64,000 nucleotides of DNA from Burhinus oedicnemus (lineage: Eukaryota; Chordata; Aves; Charadriiformes; Burhinidae), in contig VFFE01007669.1 of assembly GCA_008921705.1 (NCBI GenBank), positions 3,222,141 through 3,286,140 of the forward strand, given 5' to 3'. The position numbers were made by a program, and so were the translations under genes. The notes below the pieces were generated by a model, which ran no database searches, was not told where the DNA came from, and was given only the letters and a program-made list of their open reading frames with translations. Positions 24,901 to 37,300 of this stretch are shown piece by piece (within the stretch, counting starts at the first letter, position 1; each line of letters opens with the position of its first letter).

Positions 24901-25485
24901 ACCCACGGATACTTCTCATGTAGGATATAGTTTTCTGTCCTAATCAGCGTTTCCTGGAACAGCACAAGGGGAGCAGGCTTGGGCTTTCTGTGTGGATTTA
25001 ATAGCCCAGATAAAACATGATGCTGTTTCCATAGCATGTTACCTAAAGTAAAACAGATAGCGGGTGTGCTCAGTGGTCAGTGATGAACTAGAAATAGCCA
25101 CCTAACTGCCTGAAACTCAGGTGTGTTTGTCCGGCTGTTTGAAAATTGAAGTAAACATTCTAGTAGGATAAGAGCCACCAAAATGTAGCTGGCCATCTCT
25201 TGGCTGCTATTTGAGCATCTTTGGGGTCAGAATATTCCACAGGGGAATTGATGGATTTCCGTGTCTTCATAAATTCCGTGCTCAGGCTAGTGTGGGTGAT
25301 AGGCTAAAACACTTATTTTACATGGCTTCAGCTGTGCACTTCTTGCCACAAGATGATGTGGATGCTGAAGGTTGGCAAGGGTTCAAAAAATGCTTGGACA
25401 AAGCCATGGAGGGGGAGAAAAAAGGGGGTTTATTGGGGAAAAAACCCACCTGTTAAAAACAAAGGTATCACCTCTGCACTTGGAG
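21901..25485. other. Intergenic, no gene seen
   Basis: This sequence lies downstream of OLA1. It contains a GT/GA-rich stretch near 24,650-24,722 (GTGTGTGAGAGAGAGG and GTGTGTGTGTGTA) and AT-rich DNA with TTTATTAAAAG-type runs near 23,750-23,830. Open frames on both strands are short and show no recognisable product. Confidence 0.7.
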
Positions 25486-25489
25486 TGTC

Positions 25490-25640
25490 CTTAAGTCACA
25501 AATTGCTGGATGCTGGGAGAAAAACTGGTATGCATACCTTGTCTCTGTCAGGCATCTGTTGGCCACTCTCAAAAACCAGGATGCTGGACTGGATGGGCCT
25601 CCGATCTGACCCAACATCACCATTCTGGCCTCCTCTCCAA
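25490..25640 (+). mobile_element. Tail of an ancient CR1/L3-type LINE
   Basis: The passage TGTTGGCCACTCTCAAAAAC, then CAGGATGCTGGACTGGATGG, then CCTCCGATCTGACCCAACAT is the familiar 3' UTR of old amniote CR1/L3 elements (in reptiles usually ending with a CTGGGCTAGATGGACC block and a TCTGACCCAGTATGGC block). It is severely truncated. The match is from recall of the family, and boundaries are approximate. Confidence 0.55.
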
Positions 25641-25649
25641 AGCAACTTT

Positions 25650-28600
25650 TCTGTACGCCAGAGCGCCTGCTTTGAAAATGTCATGTCGTAAGCCGTATCT
25701 TTTTTCCCTCTCTCCCACAGGACAAGTTTCCAGCTGGAGTGGTGGCTGCGCTGTAGCTGGGATAGCTTAGCTGGACACCTCCCGGCGCTTTGTTGATGCT
25801 GCCCGTGATTGCGGCAGGGGCTGCACGCCGGGCAGCAGCAGCAGCAGCCCCCAGGCATTCAGCCCGGTGGCAGTTGTGCTCTGCTCCTCCTGCCTCTGCA
25901 CCAGCAACCTGGCAAATAGCCCTCGTAGCTTCAAAAGTATCCGCAACGTGCTCTCTCAGTGCAGCGGTTTATGTTCCAGAGGCTGCCAGGCTTGTTCAAA
26001 CCGTCCTTGCAGAGCTCTGCCGGACCTTACTGTGGCAGTCGGCAGGGATGTGCGTGCCCCGTTCCAGCAGGCGGTTTAAACGCTGAGCGTTTCTTCTGCC
26101 AGATGCAGGGTAGGACCGTAAAACCATTGCATTCAAAAAGAGCAATGTGTGCGGCAAGGTTTTCAATTTAAAAAATTTTAGCTAAATTTTAACATTTCCC
26201 TCCACTCCAACTCAGCTCACAGAGGATGAAGAGGGGGAAATCATTAGAAGTTAGTAATTGTTTAATAATCACTTGTTTTAATTTTTACTCCCCCATACTA
26301 ATTCCCTATGTTTGATTATGCTAATCCACCATTTCACTTCAATTAAAGCAGGAAAACCACAAGCGGCTTTGAAATAATAATAATAAAGTAGTGGTATCCA
26401 TCACAGTATCCCAATGGCTTGAAATAGTGGTGTGCTGGTTGGGCTTCAGGAGTTTTAAAGTAAATTCTGCATTTCAAGGCTATGTTTGAAGCAGTTATTT
26501 CTTGGCTTCTATCTACAGGTAGCGCCCATTCCCGATCCATGGGAATAGACACATATGGCAGCGTGTTGCATATTGTGAAATAAGTTACATGTGTGTGCTT
26601 ACCGTCATAAACCGATGATTTGGTAGGTGCCTGCCCATCAGAGCTCATTACGGCTCTGGGCAGCTACGGAATGCCTGTAGCGTTTTATTTTCTACAGGCA
26701 AAATGTATGGGCTCAGCACAGAAAAACTTTACAAACCATATAGAAAATCAAATCTGCGGCTCTTGCAAGAGCACATGCGATGCGTAAGTTAACAAAATAC
26801 ATTCATCCGAGTCTCGAAAAGTACGTGGGCCGGCAGATCCAGGCTGCCTGAACAGGAACACGGGGGTTTCCCTGCCCTTCGCGGCGGCGCCGCCGCTGCT
26901 GTGGGAGGGGAAGGGCTTTGGCTTCGGCACTGCTGGTCCCTGTGCACTCTGCGCAACAGGGGCAATCGCAAAGGCCAACACTGTATGTGGGGGTATGGCC
27001 AAACACAGGTAAGTAACGCGCCAAGGGCTACTTTGGTGAGGGTAGGGATGGAAGAAGTACCGCTCTGTGTTGACCATGTTTTTAGCCCCAGTGACCCAGA
27101 CCCTGCAGCTCAAGCAGAGCCGAGCGCGGTGTGTGCTGGCCGTGCTGCCCGCAGCCCCCCTGCCCCACCGCCGCCCGCAGCCATCCCCCGCCTGGCCGAG
27201 GCTGCGCCTCCCGCTCTAACGTTACGGATAATTTAAGCCCAGACTTGAAAGCGCAGAGTTAAATCTCTGCACCGCTTGTACCTCTTGATATCAAGTTCAC
27301 TTGCTCTATTTTTGGTGAGCCTTATGATCACAGCAACATGCAAGGAGGAAGAAAGGTTTGTGAGGAGGATTTGGGAAACCCGTTTGTGAGGACCTTCACC
27401 ACCTCACGGCCACGGACGCGCAGAGAAGCTGCCTGCACCCAACGTACAGCCTGCGGTAAGCACGTGTGGCCCCACGTCTGGTACCTACTCCGACAACAAA
27501 GAAAGAGAGCTAGATCACACAAAGGGGTCCATCAAGTTTGATCTATGGTAAACATGTAATAATGTAAAGGTTAATAAAGTCCTCATTCAGTAATGAGGAA
27601 GGCAGTTCCCCACGTAAAAATGTTCCCAGGAGCGAGCCGGAGCAGCAGGACGGGCTTTAAGGGAGGACACCGTGGCTCGGCATTTGAACACGGGCAGGAG
27701 GGTTTAACCGCACCCAGGCGCTGCAGCCTGCCCTTTGGATACATTTGGACGGGATGGAGGTGATGCGGGTACCCTGGCCCAGCACAGGGAGCCGCTCCCC
27801 TCCCCCCTCCTCGCTAGGAAAACTCTCCCATGCCATGCAAGGACAGAACGAGCTCTTACCAGGGGCTCTGATGCTGCTGAAGGGCCACCTCGCCAAATTT
27901 GTCAGCAAAAGAGGCAACATTTGCTCTCCTTTGAACATTGCACGCGTAACCTCTTAGCTGCCTAAGAGTTAAACTTCTCCAAAATCCGGATTGCATGCGA
28001 AGTATCCAAATTTGGTTATAAATCCTGTTTAAGTTTCAAAGCACAGCATTATTGGAGGTAGCAATAGTAACATCAAACAGCCTTGATAAGATCAACAAAT
28101 TACTAAGTATAATTGTTTGTGCTGGGGTGTGTGCGAGGAGATAAATAGCTCATAAATTAAACACCAGTGCCTGAGGGTGAGTCATTCATGGATTCCGAGC
28201 TGTCCTGACACTCACAAGCAAAAAGTAATTTTCTCTTACTACCGTAATTATGCAATTCAATATCTAAGATCAGCAATCAATGCTAGGTGCGCTTGCAAAG
28301 GTGGAAGGGTACTGCAGCTACTGGAGCTTCCCATACAAGAAAAGTCTGTTGCTTGTCCCTGTAGTGGGGAATATTCTGACTGAGGTACAATTCTTCAATA
28401 AGATAATGAAGACTTGCATAAAAAAGGGATTAAAAATAGACTAAGGGTCGGGGTTTGCTGATATAAATTGGCAGCACTCTCTTGGCTTCAATAGAGCAGT
28501 ACTAGTTTATACTAGCAGAAAATCTGGCCCAAATTATTAAGGAAAATCAACAAACCCCCTGTGATAACTGCTGTTAGTCATCCAGGCTAGTGCCTGTTTC

Positions 28601-31584
28601 TGAGAGGCACCTGGCACCTCGCTGGCTGCGCTGCAGCTCGGCGCTCTCACGCGGGGTCATTAGAGCCCTTTCCTGACTTATTCATAAGACCCCGCGAGGA
28701 TCTTGGTCTAATCAGGGTTTTCCTAAGGACAGAGAATAGTAATGTAATCTGTTATTGTAACAACATCATCTTGATCTGCTTTTATTTACTAATGTTTTGC
28801 CAGCCATTAAATATTTTTCTGCCAAATTCAGATAGAGATCACACTGAGAAACCATATTTTTTGGAAATGCGGCATAAATCTCTCAGCTGCTCAACAATAG
28901 TCGCTGCTGGTACAAACTCCCAAACTTGAGGAGAGAACTTCATGTGTCACCTACAACCCTCCTGACCACTTGGATCTCAAATAGCCTTCACCCCATCTGT
29001 CTGTGGAGTGTCATGGTGGGGGGAGAGCGGTAGGAATCCCTCTGGAGAAGGGCAGGAAGTCTGTGACAGTCTTTAGACTCTCCCGCACAGCCAGCTTGCA
29101 TCCCTGGACTCTGGGCTCCACCGTGATGAACCAAATGGTTGCAACTGTCTGGCCATGCAAACAGGTACACCACGTAGTAAGCAAGAATAAAGACTGATCA
29201 AAATTAAAATTTGTTTTTGCAGTCCCTCTTCACTTGCCCTGTTAGGGTGCAAAATTTTATACAAAGGGGTTGTTACTGCCTGACTGGCAGCCAAACCCTG
29301 ATGTCTCCTTTGCTCATCAGGCTTCAGTCAAATTCCCCAGAGCGGCAGTGTCCAACTTGTGGTCCTCCAGCAGGTTACAGGTTCTGGTGCGTTCAGGGCT
29401 GCCTGTAGTTCAGGCTCATTCCCAAGCAGCGCGGTGGTGTGACCTTGCTGGACAGAGATGTCCCACGCAGACTGCAGGAAGGACTTTTCCCTGGAGGAGG
29501 AGTGTCTGGATCTCCATTCCTGCCAACCACAGCTCCCACCCCTCCTCCCACTGACTGGGAGCACGCAGGGGGCAAGACAGAGCTGTGAAGACACTTCTTA
29601 CACGGAAAGGTGCTGGAAGTCTGTGCAAGGCATAAATAGGGTTTTCAAGTTCCTACCAAGGGACGGCTGCTTGGTAAGTCCAACTGCTGACATATTTATA
29701 TTTTTCATAAATAACAGTGGGATCCTGCCCTTAATGTTTGTGGAGCCTTTCACAGAGCAAAGACTTCAACTGTCAGTTCTTCCCCAGGATGGGTTCCCTC
29801 ACAGATCAAGAGGACTAATGGTTTTCATCCAAAGATATACAGGAGAGGTGGAAACTTAAGTGGTGTGAAATTACATGTACGGTGTATGAAGTACATCTTC
29901 TCCACTGAGCAACACCTTTTTCCTCGTGACACCTCCATCCCTTTGCACGCAGCCTGGCTTTTGAAGGCTTGTCCGAGTTTTCTGCAATTCCTGCCAATCC
30001 AGTGATACGGTCACCTGGCGCTCAGGAACTTGTCACCAGGTAAGGATGCTTCTCCTGTCGCAGGCTGCCTGTTATGTGCTGTGTTGCAGGCAAACTCTTC
30101 TCCTTGGGGAAGTTTGTGTCTAAACCCAGCATGTTGGTTCTAGATGCGCTTGTGGAAGGTGTTCGAGGTCAGCCCTGGCCTCACTGGCAGATGCCATTCT
30201 GGGAACAGAAGTGTTTAATTTATATTTACTATTTAGGATAAAAGCTGTAAGTGTGCTCTTTTATTCCAAAATAAAAATGCGTTAATGACTGGAGTGTTTA
30301 GCGCATTGGGGATGTCATTGTTTTCAATTACGTGCCATTCTGACGGGAAAGCACAGATTCCTAGGCTGAATGGAGATTTGTTCTGCAGCTATTTGTGCCT
30401 TTTAAAACATTTTCTTTACTACTTTAAGAGAAAACTGTAAAATGGCAATAATGACATATTATTACAAGTAAATTACACTGTAAAATAGCATTAATACTGC
30501 AGTTGAAACCTAGAATTTGAAATAAGATGGAAATATTCATTTGCACACAGCTTTTGTTCTTCTCAAAAGCGATTTGGATTAGGAATGAGATTTACTTAGT
30601 GCCTGTACTCGCAGGCGAGCATTAATGCTCAGTCACCTGGTTGCGGCGCAGGCTGTCAAGCTCATCTGTCACGAGCCACCACAGGAGCCTTGGGCAAAGC
30701 CTGGCACACCCTGGGGTGGCACAAAGCACCACGCATCCCAGACGGAGCGGAGATGCTGAAAACCAAACTGGCTCAGAAAGACCTCCTGTGTGCAGCAATG
30801 CCTTGGGCTCTGTCCCTGGGGAGCGGGCTGGGCAGCCAGGGCTCCCGCGGGAGCGGGGATGGCCTCCATTTTGTCTCCGTGGTGGAGGTGGATCTGTGCC
30901 ACAGCATGTGAAACCCACTCTTCTCCCATTTAATGAAGAAAGACTAATAGGAATTAGAAATTAATAAAAGCAAAGTGGGTGCAGGATAGTAACCACAGGG
31001 ACCTTGTGCTTAGGAAGAGTGCGTAATGATTTAATGCTCCATTTCATGAAAATTGTCCCTTGAATGTGGCAGGCTTGTTCTTTAAAGGTCAAGGTTTTTT
31101 GGTCTTATTTTTCCCCTCCTCCACTTATACATGGAAAATTGTCAAACCCTTGAAGGGTCACTTCTGTACAGAGAAATTTTGCACTGGTCAGGTCTGCAAG
31201 AGAGCTCCTTCAGAGGGGTACGAAGAAGGTATGGGGTATCAAACTGCATTTAAGGCATATTCTTTTCTGGGCTGTGTTGGCATTAAAGAGTAAGGAAGAA
31301 GTGAAACCATTTTCTCTTTATTTTAATGTAACTCCTTTAAGTAAGTTGCTCTGATGGTAGACCTGCTTTTCCAAAGGCCTTTGTTTGCCTCTTACATATC
31401 CTACAGCAATGTTTGCTCACACCCATCACTTGCCTTTCAAGCAGGACATGCTATTGTACATTTAATCAGGACGCATGAACTTTCCATGGCAATGGGCCTT
31501 AAACCTTCCCTCTCTCCATGCTTTGTGTCCAAACATAATGGACCTCCCCTTCCTTGCACCCCAGGCAAGGGTAGCCAGCTCGTC
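25650..31584. other. Intergenic, GC-variable, with candidate conserved noncoding blocks
   Basis: No coding gene was recognised. GC-rich pockets at 25,780-26,080, 26,820-27,240 and 27,600-27,900 alternate with AT-rich blocks at 26,230-26,350, 28,000-28,260, 28,500-28,860 and 30,190-30,560. The AT-rich blocks have the texture of conserved noncoding elements: few simple repeats and many homeodomain-type TAAT cores. A 16-bp GC palindrome sits at 26,881-26,896. The 29,330-29,400 stretch (GTGTCCAACTTGTGG) may be a scrap of an old DNA transposon. Open frames such as 29458-29859 plus show no family features. Confidence 0.6.
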
Positions 31585-33050
31585 GGGTGATCTTTTCACC
31601 AAGGCACTTTCCATCATTTATCAGCAGTCCTGGCTAACTGGGGAGGTCCCAGTTGACTGTAGGTCAGCAAATGTGACACTCATCCACAAGAAGGGCCTGA
31701 AGGAGGATCCAGGGAACTACAGGCCTGTCAGTCTGACCTCAGTGCCTGGGAAGGTTGTGGAGCAGATCATCCTGAGTGCCATTATGTGGCACCTGCAGGA
31801 CAACCAGGTGATAAGGCCCAGTCAGCATGGGTTTATGAAAGGCAGATCCTGCTTGACAAACCTGATCTCCTTCTATGATAAAGTCACCCGCTTAGCGGAT
31901 GAGGGAAAGGCCGTAGATGTTGTTTACCTGGACTTTAGTAAAGCCTTTGACACCACTTCCCACAGCATTCTCCTGGAGAAACTGGCTGATTACAGCTTGG
32001 TGGATGGGTGTACTCTTCGCTGGATGAAAAACTGGCTAGATGGCCAGGCCCAGAGTGGTGGTGAAGGGATTCAAATCCAATTGGCGGTCAGTCACAAGTG
32101 GTGTTCCCCAGGGCTCAGTATTGGGGCCGGTTCTCTGATATCTTTATCAACAACCTGGATGAGGGGATCAAGTGCACCCTCAGTAAGTTTGCAGGTGACA
32201 CCAAGTTGGGTGGGAGTGTCGACCTGCTTGAGGGTAGGAACACTCTACAGAAGGATCTGGACAGGCTGGATCAATGGCCAAGTGCCGGGTCCTGCACTTG
32301 GGTCACAACAACCCCATGCAGTGCCACAGGCTTGGGGAAGAGTGGCTGGAAAGCTGCCTTGCAGAAAAGGACCTGGAGGTGTTGGTCAACAGCTAGCTGA
32401 ATATGAGCCAGCAGTGTGCCCAGGTGGCCAAGAAGGCCAACAGCATCCTGGCTTGTATCAGGAATAGTGTGGCCAGCAGGACTAGGGAAGTGATTTGTCC
32501 CACTGTATTTGGCACTGGTGAGGCCTCACCTCAAATACTGTGTTCAGTTTTGGGCCCCTCCGTACAAGAAAGACATTGAGGTGCTGGAGCGTGTCCAGAG
32601 AAGGGCAATGAAGCTGGTGAGGGGTCTGGAGCACAAGTCTTATGAGGAGCAGCTGTGGGAAGTGGGGTTGTTTGGCCTGGAGAAAAGGAGGCTGAGGGGA
32701 GACCTTATCACTCTCAACAACTACCTGAAAGGAGGTTGTAGCGAGGTGGTGTTTGGTCTCTTCTCCCAAGTAACAAGGGATAGGATGAGAGGAAATGGTC
32801 TCAGGTTGCACCAGGGGAGGTTTAGATTGGATATTAGGAAAAATTTCTTCACCGAAAGGGTTATCAAGCATTGGAACAGGCTGCCCAGGGAATCATGGTG
32901 GAATCACCATCCCTGGAAGTATTTATTAAAAGATGTGTAGATGTGGTGCTGAGGGACATGGTTTAGTGGTGGTTTTGGCAGTGTTAGGTTGATGCTTGGA
33001 CCTGATGGTCTTAAAGGTCCCTTCCAACCTGGAGGATTCTGTGATTCTAT
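31585..33050 (+). mobile_element. CR1 LINE, 5'-truncated, ORF2 broken, full 3' end
   Basis: CR1 is the dominant avian non-LTR retrotransposon. This copy starts inside ORF2 (region D-L-F-T-K-A-L-S-I-I near 31,590) and carries R-P-V-S-L-T-S-V-P-G-K and Y-L-D-F-S-K-A-F-D (RT motif A) in one frame up to about 32,085. It shifts frame by about 32,100 (N-N-L-D-E-G-I-K then K-F-A-G-D-T-K-L), and shifts again near 32,280. It resumes at 32,509-32,940 with [12 protein letters not shown] to W-N-R-L-P-R-E. The element ends with the CR1 tail (CTTAAAGGTCCCTTCCAACC, then GATTCTGTGATTCTAT at 33,035-33,050). The polymerase motif F-A-D-D reads F-A-G-D, losing the first catalytic aspartate. It is immobile. Confidence 0.95.
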
Positions 33051-33283
33051 CTGCCCACCAATGCATGGCAGCGGCCATTTTATGGCCACGGGATAAAAAG
33101 GGAAATCCCAGGAATCCAATCACCTTTTTGTCACAAGTTTATTAATTTGTATTCCCATCATCATAAAAAAGAGAGTAATAAACGTAGAACTGACGCCTCA
33201 GGCAACTTCCATTTGATGTCTGCCAAACTGAATAATTCAAGGGACGCACAAAATCTCTGTATGTGGAGTCACCGACATCTCTA
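33051..33283. other. Spacer between two tail-to-tail CR1 copies
   Basis: These 233 bp of non-CR1 sequence separate the 3' ends of the two elements. I see no gene. They would be the loop if the two CR1 copies paired in a transcript. Confidence 0.8.
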
Positions 33284-34350
33284 TAATCACAGAATCATAG
33301 AATGGTTAGAGTTGGAAGGGACCTTAAAGATCATCCAGTTCCAACCCGCTTGCCATGGGCAAGGACACCTCCTACTAGACCAGATTGCTCAAAGCCTCAT
33401 CCAACCTGGCCTTGAACACTTCCAGGGATAAGGCCTCCACAGCTTCCCTGGGCAACCTGTTCCAGTGCCTCACCACCCTCACAGCAAAGAATTTCTTCCT
33501 GAGATCTAATCTAAATCTACCCTCTTCTAGTTTGAAGCCATTACCCTCATCGTATTGTTACATGCCCTTGTAAAAAGTCCCTCCCCAGCTTTCTTGGAGG
33601 CCCCTTTCTGACACTGGAAGGCTGCTATAAGGTCTCCCCGGAGCCTTCTGTTCTCCAGGCTGAACAGCCCCAACTCTCTCAGCCTGTCCTTGTAGCAGAG
33701 GTGCTCCAGCCCTCTGATCATCATCGTGGCCCTCCTCTGGACCCACTCCAACAGGTCCATGTCCTCCTTATGCTGGGGGCTCCAGAGCTGGACACAGTAT
33801 TCCAGATGGGGTCTCACCAGAGTGGAGTAGAGGGGGAGAATCACCTCCTTCGACCTGCTGGGTATGTTTCTTTTGATGCAGCCCAGGATGCGGTTGGCCT
33901 TCTGGGCTGCGAGCGCACATTGCCAGCTCATGTTGAGCTTCTCATATCTACCAACACCCTCAAGTCCGTCTCCTCAGGGCTGCTCTCGATCCACTCTCTG
34001 CCCAGCCTATATCTGTGCATGGGATTGCCCTGACCCACGTGCAGGACCTTGTACTTGGCCTTATTGAACTTCATGAGGTTTGCGTAGGCCCACCTCTCAA
34101 GCCTGTCTGGGTCCCTCTGGATGGCACCCCTTCCCTCCAGCGTGTTGACTGCTCCACACAGCTTGGTGTCATTGGCAAACTTGCTGAGGGTGCACTCAGT
34201 CCCTCCATCCATGTCGCCAACAAAGATGTTAAATAGTACTGGTCCCAGTACTGACCCCTGAGGAACACCACTTGTCACTGGTCTCCACTTGGACATCGAC
34301 CTGTTGACTGCAACTCTTTGAGTGTGGCCATCCAGCCATTTCCTTATCCA
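33284..34350 (-). mobile_element. CR1 LINE, minus strand, 5'-truncated, ORF2 broken
   Basis: On the + strand the copy begins with AATCACAGAATCATAGAATG, the complement of an avian CR1 3' end, followed by TTGGAAGGGACCTTAAAGAT. Read on the minus strand, ORF2 pieces appear. First comes W-L-D-G-H-T-Q-R-V, then [16 protein letters not shown] (RT core) and K-F-A-N-D-T-K-L at 34,350-33,930. Then, in another frame, come [12 protein letters not shown] and [12 protein letters not shown] at 33,931-33,527. The polymerase motif F-A-D-D reads F-A-N-D, so the second-position catalytic residue is lost. The 5' truncation lies close to 34,350. It is a different CR1 subtype from its neighbour, judging by the tail and ORF2 wording. 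Confidence 0.95.
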
Positions 34351-37300
34351 TGAGTGAGATATTTCTGTTTTCTGTCTTTGCAGTAATTTTGCTGTGGCAC
34401 AGCAAAAATGAACTGCCAGTTGCTGAATCCTGTCTTGTGCTCCTCGTGACCTCACACGGAGGGGGTTTGGGCCACCGATGGTACCTGTGGGAAACAGAGG
34501 ATGACAGGGCAGGCCACAAAACACTGCTGTGATGCTGCTGCCGTCCTCATTCTGAAAGGTAAGCCCCAGGCAAACTTCCCTCTCTGCAGGAGAAACGGGG
34601 CTGCAGGGAGGTCCATACTGCTCCCAGTCCTGCGCACAGCCCTGTTCACTCCTGCCCTACTGATACACAGGGTGCACTGGGAATAACCAGTTATCCTTGT
34701 CAGAAACACTCTTATTCAGTAATTGCCAGACTGTGAGAAAGTGCATTTGGAAAAGACAGAGAAGCACCTCGACCAGCAACCTCTCATACCTGCGTCCCAG
34801 TCCCCAACCCAGTGTCTGGGGGAGGAGCTGCGAGCGTGGTGGGTCTGCGCTCCGTCCCACCTCCCCCTTGTATTTCTGCAGTGAGGAGGAGGTGCTCCCA
34901 TGACAAATCAGGCAGTGTTAACATTTAACGTGAGTTTTAGCAGACAGGAGCACCTTGAAAATTATGTCTGAGCCATTAAAGAAAATTAAAAATCAAAGGA
35001 ATTAGGACGGTGATGGGAGTCGGAGGAAGCAACCCCAAGGGCTGCCTACAGCTGCTCCAGGCAGCCCCTGCCAGGGCTTGGGGAGCTTGCAAGGGGCTCC
35101 TGCTGCAGTGGCTCTGCCTCCCTCTCCTGCTTCTGGCATCAGCTGTTTTAAACCTGGTCGTAAATATCCTGTGTGCTCCTGATGGCACGGTCCTAGTGGC
35201 AACGAGTTCACAAAGCTAAGTGACACTCAGCCTTGCATGTACTCCACTGCTGGGCTGTTGTTCCTGCAGGATCAGGTGTGTTTCTCATGGGTGAATGACT
35301 TATTTTGGCAAACTCTGCAGTTTTGAAATATTTTTCAGTTCTTCCATGAGGAACAATGTGAGATGTCATGTAAGACAGCCTCGTTAAATGTATGTTTATT
35401 TCCTAAGTGAGCTCCTGGAATGGTTTGGAAGGACACTGGCATTGCGGCCACACTGAGATGGGTACGTTCACTCTGAAATTAGTAGTTCTGTTTTTGAAGG
35501 CAATGGAGTTCTATTTGCATGACTCCTGTATTTTAATACTATGGCAAATTGTATCTTAGAAGTATCCATATATTATTTCTGCAATTAGTAAAAATACATA
35601 TGCTATTTGTATTCAATTTGATGCCCTTACTTGGGAGGAAGTATCTTTAAATGCATTAGAAACAGAGATGTACCGTATCTCTGACAGTCAAGGTGGGCAC
35701 CTTCAAAATTAAGGGATCTAATTTCTTTTGAGGGCCCAAAGACCAGCCCATGAGCACAAAGGCATTTGGTGCCTGAGCCTTGCTGGGGCCCTGGATGAGG
35801 ACCCCAGTGTCTGGCAAGCATGTTGGTTCCCTTAGGTGTCCCCACCAAGCACCCCCACCTGAAAAACATCCATCTCTTCTCATTTCAGTATGTGATCTAC
35901 CAAGCAGAAATATCCATCCATCACACTACTGGTTCCATGTGTCCCCTTTGGATGTAGGAATCAGTTTGGGAACGTGGGGTGTAAGAAATAAGTGTCATTC
36001 ATTTAATGTTACTGAAAAAAGCCCCTGAACCTCAACTGGTTAATCAGGTTTTGAAAATGCCTCTAATCAGAAAGACATTTAAAAGCACTTTGACAAAGGG
36101 CTCAGATAACAATGAGCAAATAAGCAAAAATAAGCACGTGAGGTCCTGAGGTAGGAGACAGAAAATGTTGTCTAGGTCTTCTACGCTAAGAGAAGAGTTT
36201 CTATGCTTCATATCTGAAATAGCCAAAAAGGAAGGCAATGTCTCGGGGCATTTCTGTTACGGTTTGCAGGCAAGTGCATCTTAAATCATAATGATCCCAC
36301 TGTATTCGGTGAAGCTATTCTGTGCTTAGACTTACATATGTGACGAAGTCTTTGCCTAAAGAGAAATACATTTTTATAAGTAAATTAAGGATATTCATGC
36401 TCTAAATCTTGATTATCCTGGTTAAATTGGGGACCAAGGAAGCTTTTCTGTGTAAGAATCAGAATAGACTTATTTACCTCGATTATCTAAATATTTTTAA
36501 CCAATTTGACATTTACCAGTGCTCAAATGATGAGTGGGTATGTGGGAAATGCACTGAAATATTAAAACATTTGCAACATATTCTAGCGTATTTAAAGATT
36601 TATGGACTTTGTTGGTTGGCTGGGTTTATGAGCCTGCAATACCGACTGTGCATTTGTACTTTCACTTCTTCATAAATCCATGGAAACTTTTCAGAAAAGT
36701 TTTAACTACGACATGTCAATGAACTATAAAGGAAAGGTTTATTTTGTATATACCCTCTTTACCTGAGGTCCATGGTTAGACTCTGCATTAGAGCTTCTGG
36801 CTCTCATGTGCTCAGTTTGTGCTTTTGATCATGCCACTCTTTGCACAAAGCTGAGAGAATTTCTGCTTCATAAAGAGCAAAATACAGACACGTTTTGATG
36901 TCTATAGAAATGCATGTTTGCTCTTATTTTTGAGGCAGGGGAACTTAGGGTTTAACATCTCTACAGTTCTTCCTAGGTCTCTGTGCAATCAAAGTTTCCA
37001 AGGAGGACTTAATGGGGAATAGAAATCATTTGGTTGTGGTGGTGGTGGTGTACTTGATACATTTTTCTTTAAAGGTTGTACACTGATAAAAATAGTAAGT
37101 AACCTAGTCTACTCATAACTGCTTCATCTTTAAGTTCATGCAAGTTTAGGGAGCTGTAAGTGACTAAAAGGATGAGTGGCTTAAGATTCACTGAGTGATA
37201 CTGCAAATACAAGGACTGAAATACCAAAGGAGTAAAGGATATATAGACCTTTGCCCATTACATCAAGAAAATGAAAAAGTTAGGAAGGGGGAGGGGGGAT

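Noticed and set aside
25496..25858. 120-codon minus-strand open frame and overlapping plus-strand frames
   Set aside because: It overlaps an ancient LINE tail and a GC-rich patch with a CAG repeat; no domain.
29330..29400. DNA-transposon-like phrase (GTGTCCAACTTGTGG)
   Set aside because: Only a short phrase resembles old hAT-type repeats; no terminal repeats or target duplication, so it is not listed as a feature.
36409..36675. Open frame with several cysteines (C-S-N-D-E-W-V-C-G-K-C)
   Set aside because: A short C-x-x-C pattern suggested a zinc-binding fold, but the rest of the frame is AT-driven and no second metal-binding pair follows.
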